A model generated the notes under the pieces. The model had not been told where the DNA came from, did no database searches, and saw nothing but the letters and a program-made list of their open reading frames with translations. A program made the translations under genes and the position numbers. A stretch of 64,000 nucleotides of DNA, from the NCBI RefSeq assembly GCF_002127325.2, contig NC_035445.2, positions 80,657,389 through 80,721,388 of the forward strand, read 5' to 3'. Positions 20,726-32,783 of this stretch are shown here, in pieces. The number at the start of each line of letters is the position of its first letter. Position 1 is the first letter of the stretch. This DNA comes from Helianthus annuus (taxonomy: Eukaryota > Streptophyta > Magnoliopsida > Asterales > Asteraceae).

Positions 20726-21135
20726 GAGTTAATAGCCAAAATGGTCCCTGAGGTTTGCTCACTTTTGCCACTTTAGTCCAAAATCCAAAATTTTTAAATC
20801 TGGGTCCCTGAGGTTTGCATTTTGTTGCCATTTTAGTCCAAATTTCAAAAACTTCCTTTTTTGACTGTTGCAACCAGCCTATTTTGTTCTTTTGTGCAGG
20901 GGTATTTTGGTCATTTTTATAAGTTATTATAACAAACTCAGATCAAGAACCCAGAATACCCCTATGCAAAAGGACAAAATAGGCTGGTTGCAACAGTCAA
21001 AAAGGGGGGTTTTTGAAATTTGGACTAAAATGGCAACAAAATGCAAACATCAGGGACTCAGATTTAAAAATTTTGGATTTTGGACTAAAGTGACAAAAGT
21101 GAGCAAACCTCATGAACCATTTTGGCTATTAACTC
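20726..21135. mobile_element. Mutator-type MITE 2
   Basis: 410 bp with termini GAGTTAATAGCCAAAATGG and its complement, and a perfect 9-bp duplication TATAATTTA at 20717-20725 and 21136-21144. It belongs to the same family as MITE 1, 27 bp away. No coding capacity. Confidence 0.88.
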
Positions 21136-21442
21136 TATAATTTATGTAAAAAGATGGATGAAACGATAAATATGAGAGAAAAATATTAACCATACCCTCA
21201 AGTAACGCACTTCCATTGTGTAAACATTATAAATGTGGATAAAGTGGTGAATGTGTTGCAACACCTTCGCAAACAACAACCTGCACGAACTTGTGGATTT
21301 GGCTATTTTTAATTTCTTGGTTATTGTATTTAGCTGGAAAATGACAACTCATGGAAACTTACACAAGGAAAACGATGAGAGAGAGAGAGAATTGGGCAAT
21401 GTTTGGATCATGAATTGTCATCATCAATGTCGAATATTATTA

Positions 21443-21565
21443 GAGTAAACTACAATTTTACTCCCTGTGGTTTAGGGCAATTGGTATGTTTACCCCCTTA
21501 AGGAAATAAATGCAATTTTACCCCAAACGTTGGGGGTTATGTCGCAACTTTACCCCCCGGACCAT
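21443..21565 (+). repeat. MULE-1 left terminal inverted repeat
   Basis: It starts GAGTAAACTACAATTTTAC and ends CCCCCCGGACCAT. It includes GCAATTTTACCCC and GTTGGGGGTTATGTCGCAAC blocks, all of which recur inverted at the right end. Confidence 0.85.
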
Positions 21566-21778
21566 GTTTTCGTCACAGATCACCGTTTTCTTTGAATGGT
21601 CAAAGGGAAAATAGGTAAAATCACCATTCTCTCTAACATATCACCCTTCGCTTCAGCTGCAACCTCATAAAAATCCCATTTCATCACTTTGAAACCCTAA
21701 CATAACCTACCTCTAAATTCAAGAGCTGCTCATTGGCGATCTTCAAGAATTACAGTGGATTAGAACTCTGTTACGAGC

Positions 21779-24705
21779 ATGGATCTTCGATTGTGGAAGC
21801 TACGAGCTGAAGACCAGTATTTCGAACCGGATGAAATGTACCGTAAGTGACATGCAAGCTCACAGGGTCTGAATTAGGTAAAATTTGAACCTTTTTCTGT
21901 GTTAATTTGTTATTGTTGTTTGTTTACAGGTCAAACCCAATCTCAATTTATCATAAAATTTCACCATGGAGGTAATTTTGTAGAAAACCCAAATAGGAAG
22001 TACTTTGGTGGGAAGATGAACTACATTGATCATGTAGATTTTCGAGTATTGAATACTGGTGTTTTAGAGGAGATGGTTAAGAAATTAGGATACAATGATG
22101 GTCTGTTTTTCTACATTCATTATAAGGAACCGTATTGTTCGTTGGATTTTGGTCTTAGGACATTAAAATGTGATGTTGACTTAGAGCCTATCTTTGATCA
22201 TGTGCGTCAAGGAGTCCACATTATAGACATGTATGTTGAACACCGGAGGTCAACAATCTTGATTGAGTCAAGTGAAGTTCCTGTTGATAGAACATGTAAA
22301 TCAATTGTTCCAGCATCATTTATAATAAATAATCAGAATCATAGTATGAATGAAGATGAGGAAGAAATTGAAGATTATGATGAAGAGAGTGAAGGAAATG
22401 AACCTGATTATGAGTATATTGAGGAAGATAATTTGGATTATGAAATAGAGGTGGATATGCAGAGGTTCAGGGCTAATGTTGATTTTACTAGGGAAGAACT
22501 GGATGGTTCAACTGATGGGGATCATGATGATGAGAGAAGCGAATAAGGTCATCTGCCTGTAGACCTGTAGGAATTTGAAAATGGGTCTGATGACAATTCA
22601 AGCCTTAGAGATAAGGTTGCCAGGAAGATAAGGAGGAGAAACAAGGGTGCTTTAAAAGGTCCAAATGATCTGCCATTCTTTGTTGGTTAGCTTATTGATG
22701 ACAAGAAAAAGATGAATCAGATAGTGAAAGATTATGCTCTTAAGGCAAGGAGGGATGTGTTTATTCTAAAAAACACATTGTTAAGGTATAGGGTAGTATG
22801 TTTTGGAAGTAATCCACCACTACTTGGTCCTGTAAAAAAGAAGGGGGATGAGGGGCAAAATAGTAAATGCACCAAAGTATGGCAAAAATACAAACACCTT
22901 AAAAGGCATACCAAGCCCACCTATCCTTGGGCAGTTCACATCTCAAGAAATACAAACAAGGATAAGTGGTGTGTGAAGACCATTCATAATCAACATAATT
23001 GTTTGACAACAAGGGTCGTTTCTTTGTACACAATGAGTTCGATTGCCAAAGAGATCCAACCTATGATTGAAAGCAATCCAGACATGCCAATTCATGCAAT
23101 TCAAAGTCAACTGCTTCGGAAGCATCAACTAGAAATATCACTACATAAGGTCTTCAGAGCCAAGAGGATAGCAACTACGAGGATTTATGGTGATTACCAA
23201 GAACAGTATGGTCTGCTAAGGTCATACTGTGATGAACTTCTAAAAGCTAACCCAAGTAGTACAATTAAAATTGATGTTGAGCCATGTGGGAACTCAGGTA
23301 GTCCTACAAGGCAGTTTCGAAGGATTTATGTTTGTTTTGCCTCTATGATGAGAGGATTTAAGATGATTGGAAGACCATTGCTGGGTGTGGATGGTTGTTT
23401 CATGAAAGGCCCATTTCCTGGACAGATCTTGAGTGATGTTCGTATAGATGGGAATAATAGCATATATCCAGTTTGTTATGCCCTTGTTGAGGCAGAAACA
23501 ACCCAAACCTGGAAATGGTTTTTGCAACTGTTGAGAGATGACCTAGGGTGTACGGCTGAGTCTTGTTTCACCTTCATCAGTGATAGACAAAAGGTAATAA
23601 CTTCTTAACTGTTAATTAATAACATGCAAATAACTTTGGTTGCAAAATATTAGGCTTAATTGCATTTTGTATCACAGGGTCTTATTCCAGCTATGCTAGC
23701 TGTTTTTCCTAATGGTGAGCACAGATTTTGTTTGAGGCACATCCATGAGAACATGAAATCCAAGTGGCGTGGAGATCTTTACAAGAATTTGCGTTGGTCA
23801 GCCGGAAGGAAGACATCTATTCCATATTTTAACAAAGCTATGGAAGAAATTAAGACAACAGAACGAGCTATGTATGACTGGCTGAATGAGATCCCATACA
23901 CAGCTTGGTCAAGAGCATATTTTTCTGGAAGAGCTAAATGTGATATGTTGCTGAACAACATATGTGGGGTTTTTAACAGACAAATCATAGGATCAAGGGA
24001 CAAGCCGATTATCACATGCCTAGAATTCATTAGGGAGTACATGACCAAGAGGATATTGAATGTCAAGAAATTGCAAGCAAAGTGTATGGGGCCGCTGACA
24101 CCTCATGCCACTGAGGTCTTCGATGAGATCAAGAAAAAGGCTGCTGAAATGTCTGTTTTAATGGTTGATTCAGATAAGTATCAAGTAACAGGTCCAAGAT
24201 CACAGTGTGTTGAGAATGTTAAACATAAAACTTGTGCATGCGGGAAGTGGGATTTGACAGGGATGCCTTGCAAACATGCAGTTGCAGCCATATGGGATAT
24301 GTCAAGGAATAGCATTGATGCTGGCATACCAGAAGAGTGGGTTTCTGATGTGTATTGGCTGTCAACATGGAAGAAAGTTTATGCAATGTGATAGAGCCAA
24401 TCAACGGGCCGGAGATGTGGACTCTTTCACAGTGTCCAACAACACTCATCCCACCAAAGCATCATACACAAGTTGGAAGGCCAAAGAAGAAACGAAGGAA
24501 GGCATTTGGTGAAAAAGAGCTTGAGAAGGAGTTCGACAAAGGAGGTAAAATGACCAGAAAGGGAACCAACATCAAGTGTGGTAAATGTGGGAACATGGGT
24601 CACAATGTCAGGAGCTGCAAAGGACAAGGGGGTGAACAATCCACTGCTTTAGAGGAATCACACACTGCCACTCAAGGTGCACCAGTTTACAATCTTGATG
24701 AGTGA
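21779..24705 (+). pseudogene. MuDR-type MULE transposase, interrupted by three stops and a frameshift
   Basis: Likely exons are 21779-21842, 21930-23593 and 23678-24705, with GT-AG introns. In order: an N-terminal PB1-like region (FIIKFHHGGNF to about 22250), an acidic linker, the MuDR DNA-binding-type region, the MULE catalytic core with LLGVDGCFMKGPF and FISDRQKGLIPAM, a SWIM zinc finger CACGKWDLTGMPCKHAVAAI, and a CCHC knuckle CGKCGNMGHNVRSC. The frame is interrupted by TAA at 22544-22546, TAG at 22568-22570 and TAG near 22688, and by an apparent one-base loss near 24390. The combined exons are one base short of 919 codons, which fits a single frameshift. Its normal role is cut-and-paste transposition. 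The left repeat ends about 210 bp before the ATG. Confidence 0.85.
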
Positions 24706-25046
24706 CGGATGGTTTGTAACTTTAGACTATGTTTGTTTGTTTGTCAAGTTTGTTGAAGACAATGCTTGGTTTGTAACTTTAGACTATGTTTGTTTCTTTG
24801 TTTGTTCAAGACAATGTTTGGTTTGTCAAGTTTGTTCAAGACAATGTTTGGTTTACAATCTTTATGAGTACAGATGGTTATGTTGTCATGAACATGTTTG
24901 GTTGCTTGAATATAGTTTGTATATGGCTGCTTTAGTACAAATAATGTGTTCAAACAGAATTTTGGCGGAAAGTGATTCGATTACATTGCAACATTTAGTA
25001 CAAATAAGAGGTCCAAAATACAAACATACAACCAAACAAATCTAGC

Positions 25047-25369
25047 CTATTTCCAGTGACAATCATCCAAACAAGACCAATCCGAATCAGAACCATGTTC
25101 CCCTTCATATGGGTCAAAGTACCAATCATCCTCTTCATCCCAATATGTGTAATCCCATGCATGTTCCAGCACTTCAGGGTCATAATCCTTTGTCGGATAT
25201 CCGAATATCTTTTCATAATCAGTTTCTTGCTCCATGTAAGGTCTGAGTATTTCAGAGTCTTGATCCTCAAAGTATACATAACTGTTTGCTTCTTCGGCTG
25301 CAACGACGTCTTCATCCTTAGCAATATCTTTCTCATTCTCAACTATATCATTCTCTTTGTCAGCAATAC
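25047..25369 (-). CDS. Acidic exon of unknown function inside MULE-1
   Basis: An open frame of about 107 codons that starts after an acceptor-like CTGTAG (minus strand) and ends HWK-stop. It is strongly acidic and rich in Tyr and Trp (EHAWDYTYWDEEDDWYFDPY), with a repeated ENEKDI-type motif near its start. It lies downstream of the GRF gene on the same strand. It could be a last exon of that gene by alternative splicing, though the GRF frame has its own stop, or a separate gene. I do not recognise the family. The biased composition and open frame argue against chance. Confidence 0.45.
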
Positions 25370-25504
25370 CTACAGAATTACAAGCAGGCTACCAAAACAA
25401 ACATATAAGAACTTGAAAAGGACCATTGCATAAACTTGAAAACTCATAACTCAAATACAGATAGAGTCAAAATACACAAACTAATCCAATTTCTCCACAT
25501 TTAA

Positions 25505-25950
25505 CTACTTAAGCAAAAAAAGTATAATAATCAAGACCCAAGTAATCCCTAAGTACATCTTCAGTTTGAACACATCGCCATTCTTGTACCGAGCCAACTG
25601 GTCTCTACACTTAGCCAACTCATCCTTATCTTTAATGCTTTGAATTAAAGCAGGCATTACCTCTCGACAAATCGGACATCCCTGTTCTTCACCAACATCA
25701 GCCCATCTGAGGAATCCACATCCTCCAACCTATTATCGGACATCATAAGCAAGAGTTTCAAACAAACTTGAGTTTCAATAAGCATAAAACAGAAGAAACT
25801 TACACATCGAAGATACCATCGACCAGGATTAGCTTTGGATTCTGATTGTTTGACCACTTTTTTCGCACCACAAGGACAGATGATGTCTGAAGCTTGAGTT
25901 TTGCCCATTGTCTCCTTGAATCGAAGCACAGAGGAAGAAGATGAAGACAT
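25505..25950 (-). CDS. GRF-type zinc-finger protein with C-terminal membrane segment, carried by MULE-1
   Basis: Two exons: 25950-25804 (49 codons, ending exactly on a codon, donor GTAAGT) and 25729-25505 (74 codons plus TAG). Together they give a 123-residue protein. The zinc finger runs across the junction: CPCGAKKVVKQ...NPGRWYLRC, then GGCGFLRWADVG, the plant GRF pattern with cysteines and the NPGR and CGFLRW motifs. A short predicted helix follows, then a hydrophobic end (YLGITWVLIIILFLL), a likely single membrane anchor. Similar small GRF-plus-anchor proteins are common and poorly understood in plants. It starts about 170 bp inside the right terminal repeat and runs convergent to the transposase. 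It may be a captured host gene or an accessory gene like mudrB. The frame and splice sites are intact. Confidence 0.75.
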
Positions 25951-26117
25951 GTTCAGGGTAGTGAATTGAGGGATTCAAGCTTGAATTGGGGGCCGATTGA
26001 AGAAATGGGTGAGAACAGCGTTTAGGGCACTCAATTGAGGGTTCAAGCTTCTTAATGGGGAAGATGAAGGGTACTTTAGACATTTCAATACAGACTAACG
26101 GTAATATTAACGTTGAA

Positions 26118-26240
26118 ATGGTCCGGGGGGTAAAGTTGCGACATAACCCCCAACGTTAGGGGGTAAATTTGCATTTATTTCCTTAGGGGGGTAGACATGC
26201 CAATTGCCCTAAACCCCAAGGGTAAAATTGCAGTTTACTT
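26118..26240 (-). repeat. MULE-1 right terminal inverted repeat
   Basis: The minus-strand copy of the left repeat, starting AAGTAAACTGCAATTTTACCC in that sense. The outermost base differs from the left copy. Confidence 0.85.
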
Positions 26241-26680
26241 TTATTATTATTATGACAGAATATTAAAGCTAGTAAAAAAAATACACGGTCAATAAACGTT
26301 CACTGTATATTTTAGATATCTTCAACAATTACAATATATGTAATTCTGACAATAATCTACTTTAAAGTAATTATACAAATATTTTACAATATATACACAC
26401 CTAGGATTTGGATAAAGTAAAAACTTCTAATTGTGACATCTTGAGAACTCCTAGCTTCCAAGTAATTTTTAGTTTTCTTTTCTCAAAATCTGTATTTAAG
26501 ACCAACTAAAAGATGTGAAGAAAATTGCATGCAAATTTTTACACTTGTGTTTTTTTGGTTTTATATAATTGTAAAAAGGATACATAATTAAATATCCGTC
26601 AAAATTACGCAAATGTTTTTTGAGTATACACTTATGTAAATTTTCACATACAATTTTTCTTTAAACTTTCTGTAAAATTA
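26241..26680. other. AT-rich spacer, nothing recognised
   Basis: About 440 bp of AT-rich sequence between MULE-1 and the reverse-transcriptase pseudogene. I see no gene, repeat ends or structured element. Confidence 0.4.
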
Positions 26681-26689
26681 CCACGTTGC

Positions 26690-28960
26690 ACCTTACGGGT
26701 GGTCAGACCATCCTCCAGACAAGAACGACAATCAGGGAACATGAAATCTTTGCAATGTAGTAACATCTTGCATGCGCTTACAGTTTGGAAAGATGGGTCT
26801 GGTTTTGATGATTTGGTCTCGTCCCTACTATATAGCGCGGGGGAGGCGGGGCCTCCTAGGGGGAATACAGGAGGAAGGGAGATAAAGATAGGGACCCTAA
26901 TATTAAGCAATGTCTCCGGAAAGTTAGAGATTGACATTTTACGGCTGCGATTAAGGTTCTAAGCTCCAGTGAAGTCGCCCCTCTAGGTGATTCGACCTTG
27001 AAAGCTCTTATTGATAAACACCCTTTGGTGCCGCCCCCTTCCTTGCCTCCCAACCTTCACGCTCAACCTGCTCTTGTTGTTGATGAGTAGTGTGGGCTCA
27101 AATGCATCTGATCCTTTCCTAAAGGGACACCTTGTGGTAGGGAGGGATGCAGGGCCAATACTTGTTAGATGCTATCAGGGTCGAGGGCTCAACGACTTCC
27201 TCGGATTTGCTAACGACCATTACTGAAGTTGTCAAATTAAGGCTTGGAGGATCCTGCCCTAAGGGGCTGGCTGAGTTTGTTGCCTCGGCCCCCTTAACCC
27301 TTTATTGAAACCCGATAAAGGAATTCGACCTAATGATGTGGGGGGGGGGTATCTGGTGAAGGTTAGTTTCCAAGGTGGCGACGAAGAAGGTCGGGAAAAA
27401 CATGGCCCAGTACTTGGGGGACTTTAAATTTGGGGTGGGAACGTCAAATGGTGCAGAGGCACGGTGCAAACAGGTTTCTTAACTCCTTTCATGCAGATGG
27501 TTCCTTGGCCTTGCTTACTGTGGACTTCTCCAATGCGTTCAACACGGTCGACCACACAACCTTCCTCAAAGAGGTTCATCAACATTGCCCGTCAATCTAT
27601 TTGTGGGTCCAATTCTTTACGCCCAGCCTGCTCGTTTATATGTTGGTAATGAGTGTATTAGGGCTTTTCCCGAGAGGGTTTGGCAGACCAGAGAGGGGGT
27701 TAAGCTCCTTGGTGAAGGTGTTAGCCGTGACCCTAGCTTTATTGGGGAGTTGGTAGGGTGGCGGGCATCGAGGGCGGTTGACCTCATGAAACTCTTGCCC
27801 TACCTTAGGGACCCCCAATGTGAACTCCTTCTGTTAAGGTTATGCATGGGGGTTGCTAAGTTACTTTTTGGGCTGCGGACTTGTCAACCCCATTTGATGG
27901 TGGATGCGGTATCTCGGTTCGATGATAGCCTCTGGGAGGCTATAGAAGACATAGACGTGGTGGTGGCTCCTTCTTTGGTGACTTCCAATGGCGTCTGGCA
28001 TCTCTGCCAATGCGTCTAGGTGGTTTGGGTCTCCTCTCAGCTCGAGATGTTGGGGTTTATGCTTTTGTGGCGTCCAGAGCTCAGTCTTGGGAACTACATG
28101 AGCATATCCTTCGAAATAGTGGGGTTGTCGGGCTCGACCGAGACTATCTGCAGGCGCTCGAACGCTTAAATGTCTCTCTCCCAGACTTTGATATCAGCGG
28201 TTTCTCTAACAAGGACACCGCCCCCTCGAAGCCACAAAAACTTTGGCGAATGCTCTGTTTAGCAAAATCGGTCAAAGCCTGGCAGAAATTTATGATTTGT
28301 CATCTCACCAGAAGGCGGTGTTGGAATGCCTTAAGGGTCCCCATGCTCAATATTTTTGACCGTTATCCCGATTGAGGGGTTGGGACAATGTATGTCAGAA
28401 GTAGAATCCGGAGCCATCCTTAAATATCAGCTGATGATCCCTATATACCCAGAAGATGAAACCTGCCCGATATGCCGTAAAGCTTGTATGGATAAATACG
28501 AAGAGCACGCAGTGCATTGTAAAGAGTTCCATGGGTTCAAATATCGGCATGACTGGGTGCAGGATGTTTTGTGGGACATCCTAAGAAGAGCTGGGATTTC
28601 GGCTAAGAAAGAGGCTCCTGTGAATTTCCTTACGGACCCTATGTAAGGGAGATCTACTCTGCGACTAGTGGATCTGCTCGTCTTTGGTTGGGCTAGGGGA
28701 AACATGCTTGTGTGGACCTCACGGGGGTTTCCCCTCTGATTGGTTTAAGGGAAAACGGGTTTGTAGCTGGACATGCAGCAAGAAAGGCATAATCGAAGAA
28801 AGTTGATAAGCACGCTAAAGCTTGTGCAGGGAACCAACATGTTTGTGTCCCTTTTGCCTTTGACACATTTGACACCGTAGCGCCAGAAGCAATCTAATTC
28901 CTGACCAGGGTCCAATGGGTCATCCACATCAATTCTTCAGCCTCGGGGGGGGGGGGGGGG
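26690..28960 (+). pseudogene. Decayed reverse-transcriptase-like protein (plant LINE-like family)
   Basis: Conserved pieces lie in order but in changing frames. VAPLGDSTLKALIDKHPLVP is near 26975. LLTVDFSNAFNTVDHTTFLKEV (27505-27570) is a reverse-transcriptase A-motif region. After an internal deletion come GVKLLGEGVSRDPSF, CELLLLRLCMGVAKLLFGLR and GGLGLLSARDVGVYAFVASR. Then comes a zinc-binding segment CPICRKACMDKYEEHAVHC near 28460, followed by EAPVNFLTDP. The catalytic YxDD region is missing. Many stops and shifts show it is old and inactive. The family is widespread in plant genomes. A G-run at about 28947-28962 and an AT-rich end follow; a clean poly-A tail is not seen. Confidence 0.75.
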
Positions 28961-30989
28961 GTAGGGTTTTGTCTTTGGTAGATTAGGGTTTGCAATTTAG
29001 AAAGGGGTGGCGGCGCAGCTTGTTGTACGTCTACCATCTGTTTTGATGTAACTTGGAAGTATGAAATAAAATCAATATATAATTAAAAAATATATATAGA
29101 ACATATATAGGGTTCTCATGAGTTCTCTCAACTCAGGGGAGTTTCCAACGGATCCATTCCCTACACACATATATGTTGAGTGGAACTCCCCCACTCATTG
29201 TGGCGGGAATTCGGACGATTTTGGTTTGGTTTATTATAGTACTGATATGATACCGGAAATTGGTATAGCAACCGAAGTGAAAACAAAAAAAATAAAGTCG
29301 TGAACGTCCAAAAAGATATCGAGATCCGAAGCCATAATAACGGATATTGGTAACGGTTTTGATAACACAAATACTAGTATTAATGTTGTTTGGTTAGAAT
29401 TAGTTTGCCACGGCACAACACATGTACGTTCCCAACACTCGCTGTACCCTACAATACAAAAAAAAAAAAAAAAAAAAAAAATCTATTTTAAATACAAATA
29501 TATTTTCAACATTGTTTAGCTTGAATCGACTTGGCCTCACTATGCGGGAACTCATTCGTTTTTGGTTCACTATGGTACCGACACACATTATAGCAACCAA
29601 AGAGATGACAAATCATAAAACAAATACTTGTATCGATCTGATAATACGATGATGTTCACTCAGAATCGGTTGGATTCGTCACAATCGTACGAACACCAAT
29701 ATTGATACCGGTATTGTTGGGAGGGTATCGTATTTTTTAAATTTTATAAAACATTACATTATACATTTAGAATAACAAAAAGGATAAATGACGATCATTC
29801 ATACTAAAAAAACATAAATGTGAGGTAGCTTGATAACATTTATGTTTATATTTCGATTACTTGTATGTTACTATCACTAGTTGATTACTTACTAACTTTT
29901 GATCACGCAATGTGAAGATTCGGTGCAAAATGAAAATAAATATGAAAACGAGCACATTACATGACATATTGTTTCCATCATTCACTACAACAAATAACGG
30001 TAATACGATGATAGAGGATATGGGTAAGTGTCAACAATAAGCGTTACGAAACTTACTCTTTCTATCATAAGCTAGCTAAAGTAGTTGTAATTACTTCCAC
30101 AACTTTAACTACTTTCTAAGCAAGGTTTAATAATAATGTTGAACAATTTGTTAAAGGCCAAACATCAGCCGTTTCTGGTAAGTAGATAGAGTTTATAAAA
30201 TAACGTTACCTTAATAGCATTGATGAGATCTGAATGTCAATTTAGAAAATATCTGGCATTGAAAGAATGACATGCAACGATTTTTAAAACTTTTAGAAAC
30301 CTCCCACCAATAATCGAATTTCAAGTAACAAGAAACTAAAGAAAAATATAAAGAGTGTTTAGCTCTACAAATTTTATAGGTAAGTTTAGATATTTGATCT
30401 AAAAGATGAAAGAAAGCGAGTGCTTTCGTCCTTAAGTATCTACACCAAGTAATGAAAAGATCCAGAAAGATGCTAGTCTTCAATCCACAAATATGCTAAA
30501 AGCTAGTTATAACTTATAACTAAGAATCTTTCATAGACTTACTTTGGTTACGGTACAAATCATATTTATCCTACAAGCCGTAAGAACAGAGCATAGCACT
30601 TAAAAAACTTAAATTAGTACATACTAAAACAATACATACATAAAAGTAGGACTTTTGAATCATATTAGCACATGAAAACTAATCACGATAATTGATTTTA
30701 GCACATATGTAAATGATATCAGCACTTTTCTTTATGAAGAAATATATCAACATATTGAAACCGAAAGAACGATCCAAATACAGAATTAATTGTTTGTTAG
30801 TATAATTACAAGGAATTCAGTATAATTGATTCTATTTAAGTTATTATTTTACCATTTTCTATAATTAGTTGGATGTCACATGATACTTTTTAATTTGTTC
30901 TTACAGTTTGTATACGAAATGTGGTTTGTGTTTGATTTTACTCTATGAGTAATATCAGTGAGTTATTGAAAGAACAAACCTTCTTTACA
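28961..30989. other. AT-rich intergenic DNA
   Basis: No gene is visible. There is an A-tract of about 22 at 29459-29480. Weak ATACCGGTAT-like wording around 29240-29360 recalls the hAT-type MITE at 34025, perhaps a worn copy. The short ORFs have no recognisable content. Confidence 0.4.
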
Positions 30990-31380
30990 GAGTAAAATTC
31001 TAAAATGGCCTCTAATAGGCTACTTTTACCACTTTAGTCTAAAAATGAAACTTTTTGTATTTGAGTTTCTAATGTTTCATTTTTATTGTCATTTTCATTC
31101 GATTGACAAACTGGGTTAGAAATTTCTATTAATTTATCCCTTTTTTTGTCGTTTTCCTCGTTTAATTAAAATATATTATGGCATAAAATGACGATTATGC
31201 CCTAATTTAAATGAGGAAAATGATAAAAGAGGGAGAAGTTAACAGAAGATTTTACCCAGTTTGACAATTGGATGAAAACGGCAAGAAAATGGAAACCTCG
31301 AAGACCAGATACAAAATGTTTCATTTGTGAACTGAAGTAACAAAAATAACTTAAACTAGGGACCATTTATACATTTATTC
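30990..31380. mobile_element. Mutator-type MITE 3
   Basis: 391 bp, palindromic overall, ends GAGTAAAATTCTAAAATGG and its degenerate complement. Flanking 9-mers TTCTTTACA and TTTTTTATA match at seven of nine. It shares the CACTTTAGTC and CAAACTGGGTTAGAA phrases with the copy in the PAL intron. Confidence 0.7.
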
Positions 31381-31434
31381 TTTTTTATAACTTAAGATGT
31401 TAGCAAGAGTACACTCTTTATCTCTATAAATAAT

Positions 31435-32130
31435 TAGGGCTGTAAACGAACCGAACGTTCAGCGAACAGTTCGTGAACCGTTCGGCGGGAAGTTCGTTTA
31501 TGTTCGTTCGTTTAATAAACGAACGAACATGAACAAGAAATTTCATTCGGTTAGTTAAATAAACGAACATGAACAGAGGTCTCGTTCGTTCGATTGCGTT
31601 CGTGAACGTTCGGTAAGGTGTTCGTGAATGTGTTCGTGAACATGTTCATGAACATTCGTTGATTTGCGTTCGTTTATGTTCGTATATTTGTCTTTTAATT
31701 GAAGATCTTTGTATTTTTTTTTTTATATTTTCGTTGTACTTTTTATATTATTAAACTTTTATTTATTTTATTACCCTAACAATAAAACTAGAAAACTCAT
31801 TTTCACCTTGTTTATGCATCATTTCCCTTTCATTTCTCATTATTTACATCGGCGAATACGATCGACCTCCGTTCCACAATAAGGGATGCAAGTTCGAGTA
31901 CTACTCTCTAGGCCATCTACCTTTATCCTTCGTCGCGTTCGCCAAATTTATTTGTGCTTGTTTGTGTTCGTGAACCGTTCGCGAAAATGCTCACTTCCTT
32001 AATGAACGAACACGAACATAAAATCTCGTTCGGTAAGTGTTCATGAACCGTTCGTGAACACATTTATTTCCTTAACAAACGAACACGAACAAGGCCTTGT
32101 TCGTGTTCGTTCGGTTCATTTACAGCCCTA
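31435..32130. mobile_element. hAT-type non-autonomous element
   Basis: 696 bp with termini TAGGGCTGTAAACGAACCGAA and its near-complement, and a perfect 8-bp duplication TAAATAAT (31427-31434 and 32131-32138). Both subterminal regions are built from many copies of GTTCGTGAAC and AACGAACA-type words. No transposase is encoded. Confidence 0.88.
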
Positions 32131-32148
32131 TAAATAATACTTCAAAGC

Positions 32149-32149
<1 letters not shown>

Positions 32150-32244
<95 letters not shown>
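32150..32244. repeat. (ATT)n microsatellite
   Basis: About 95 bp of uninterrupted ATT repeats just outside the hAT-type element. Confidence 0.9.
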
Positions 32245-32245
<1 letters not shown>

Positions 32246-32625
32246 TTAGCAAGAAGTTCATGCATTAATAACTTTTTATAAATAAATTTATCATAGATTG
32301 AATAAATATAGAGATCTCTATCACCATGATTTCTATTTTTTATTCCTAGTGTGTGTCTTTTTTTTTTTCTTTCTGATATATACTTAAAATTATTAAGTTA
32401 TATGTGTTCGTATGAGAATGAACTGTCAAATGTTGTTTTAATATAAAAGTAAGCAAATAATAGTAAATATTGGTGTTTACTCCTATTGTTTAATTTATTA
32501 ATTTATAATCATACACCCTCACTCGTTCTTCCTACCCACCCCTTCAAACCTACCATCCTTGTATGAATCACCTTTTACCACTTCCCCACGTTGTATGTCA
32601 TTTTATGTAAACTTTTCATAAAATA

Positions 32626-32783
32626 ATGAAGGGATCAAATATAATGTGATGGTTACCAACAAAAAAACACCATTCTTAATAATTTTTATATGGTAACAGG
32701 CTTTATGAAGGGATCAAATATAATGTGATGGTTACCAACAAAAAAACACCATTCTTAATAATTTTTATATGGAAACAGGCTTT
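32626..32783. repeat. Tandem duplication, 79-bp unit, two copies
   Basis: Two adjacent copies starting ATGAAGGGATCAAATATAA at 32626 and 32705, differing by about one base (GGTAACAGG versus GGAAACAGG). Recent duplication; no coding role seen. Confidence 0.8.

Larger units (their letters stand above)
21443..26240. mobile_element. MULE-1: complete Mutator-like element with two transcription units
   Basis: 4798 bp bounded by 123-bp terminal inverted repeats (21443-21565 and 26118-26240), closely similar with a few mismatches. The flanking 9-mers are ATATTATTA (21434-21442) and TTATTATTA (26241-26249), eight of nine matching. Inside are a MuDR-type transposase gene on the plus strand and a GRF zinc-finger gene plus an acidic exon on the minus strand, in convergent layout. 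The transposase is broken by stops and a frameshift, so this copy is probably not self-mobile. Confidence 0.88.

Noticed and set aside
27430..28646. Possible functional reverse transcriptase gene
   Set aside because: Frames change several times, the catalytic YxDD region is deleted and stops are frequent. It is an old pseudogene.
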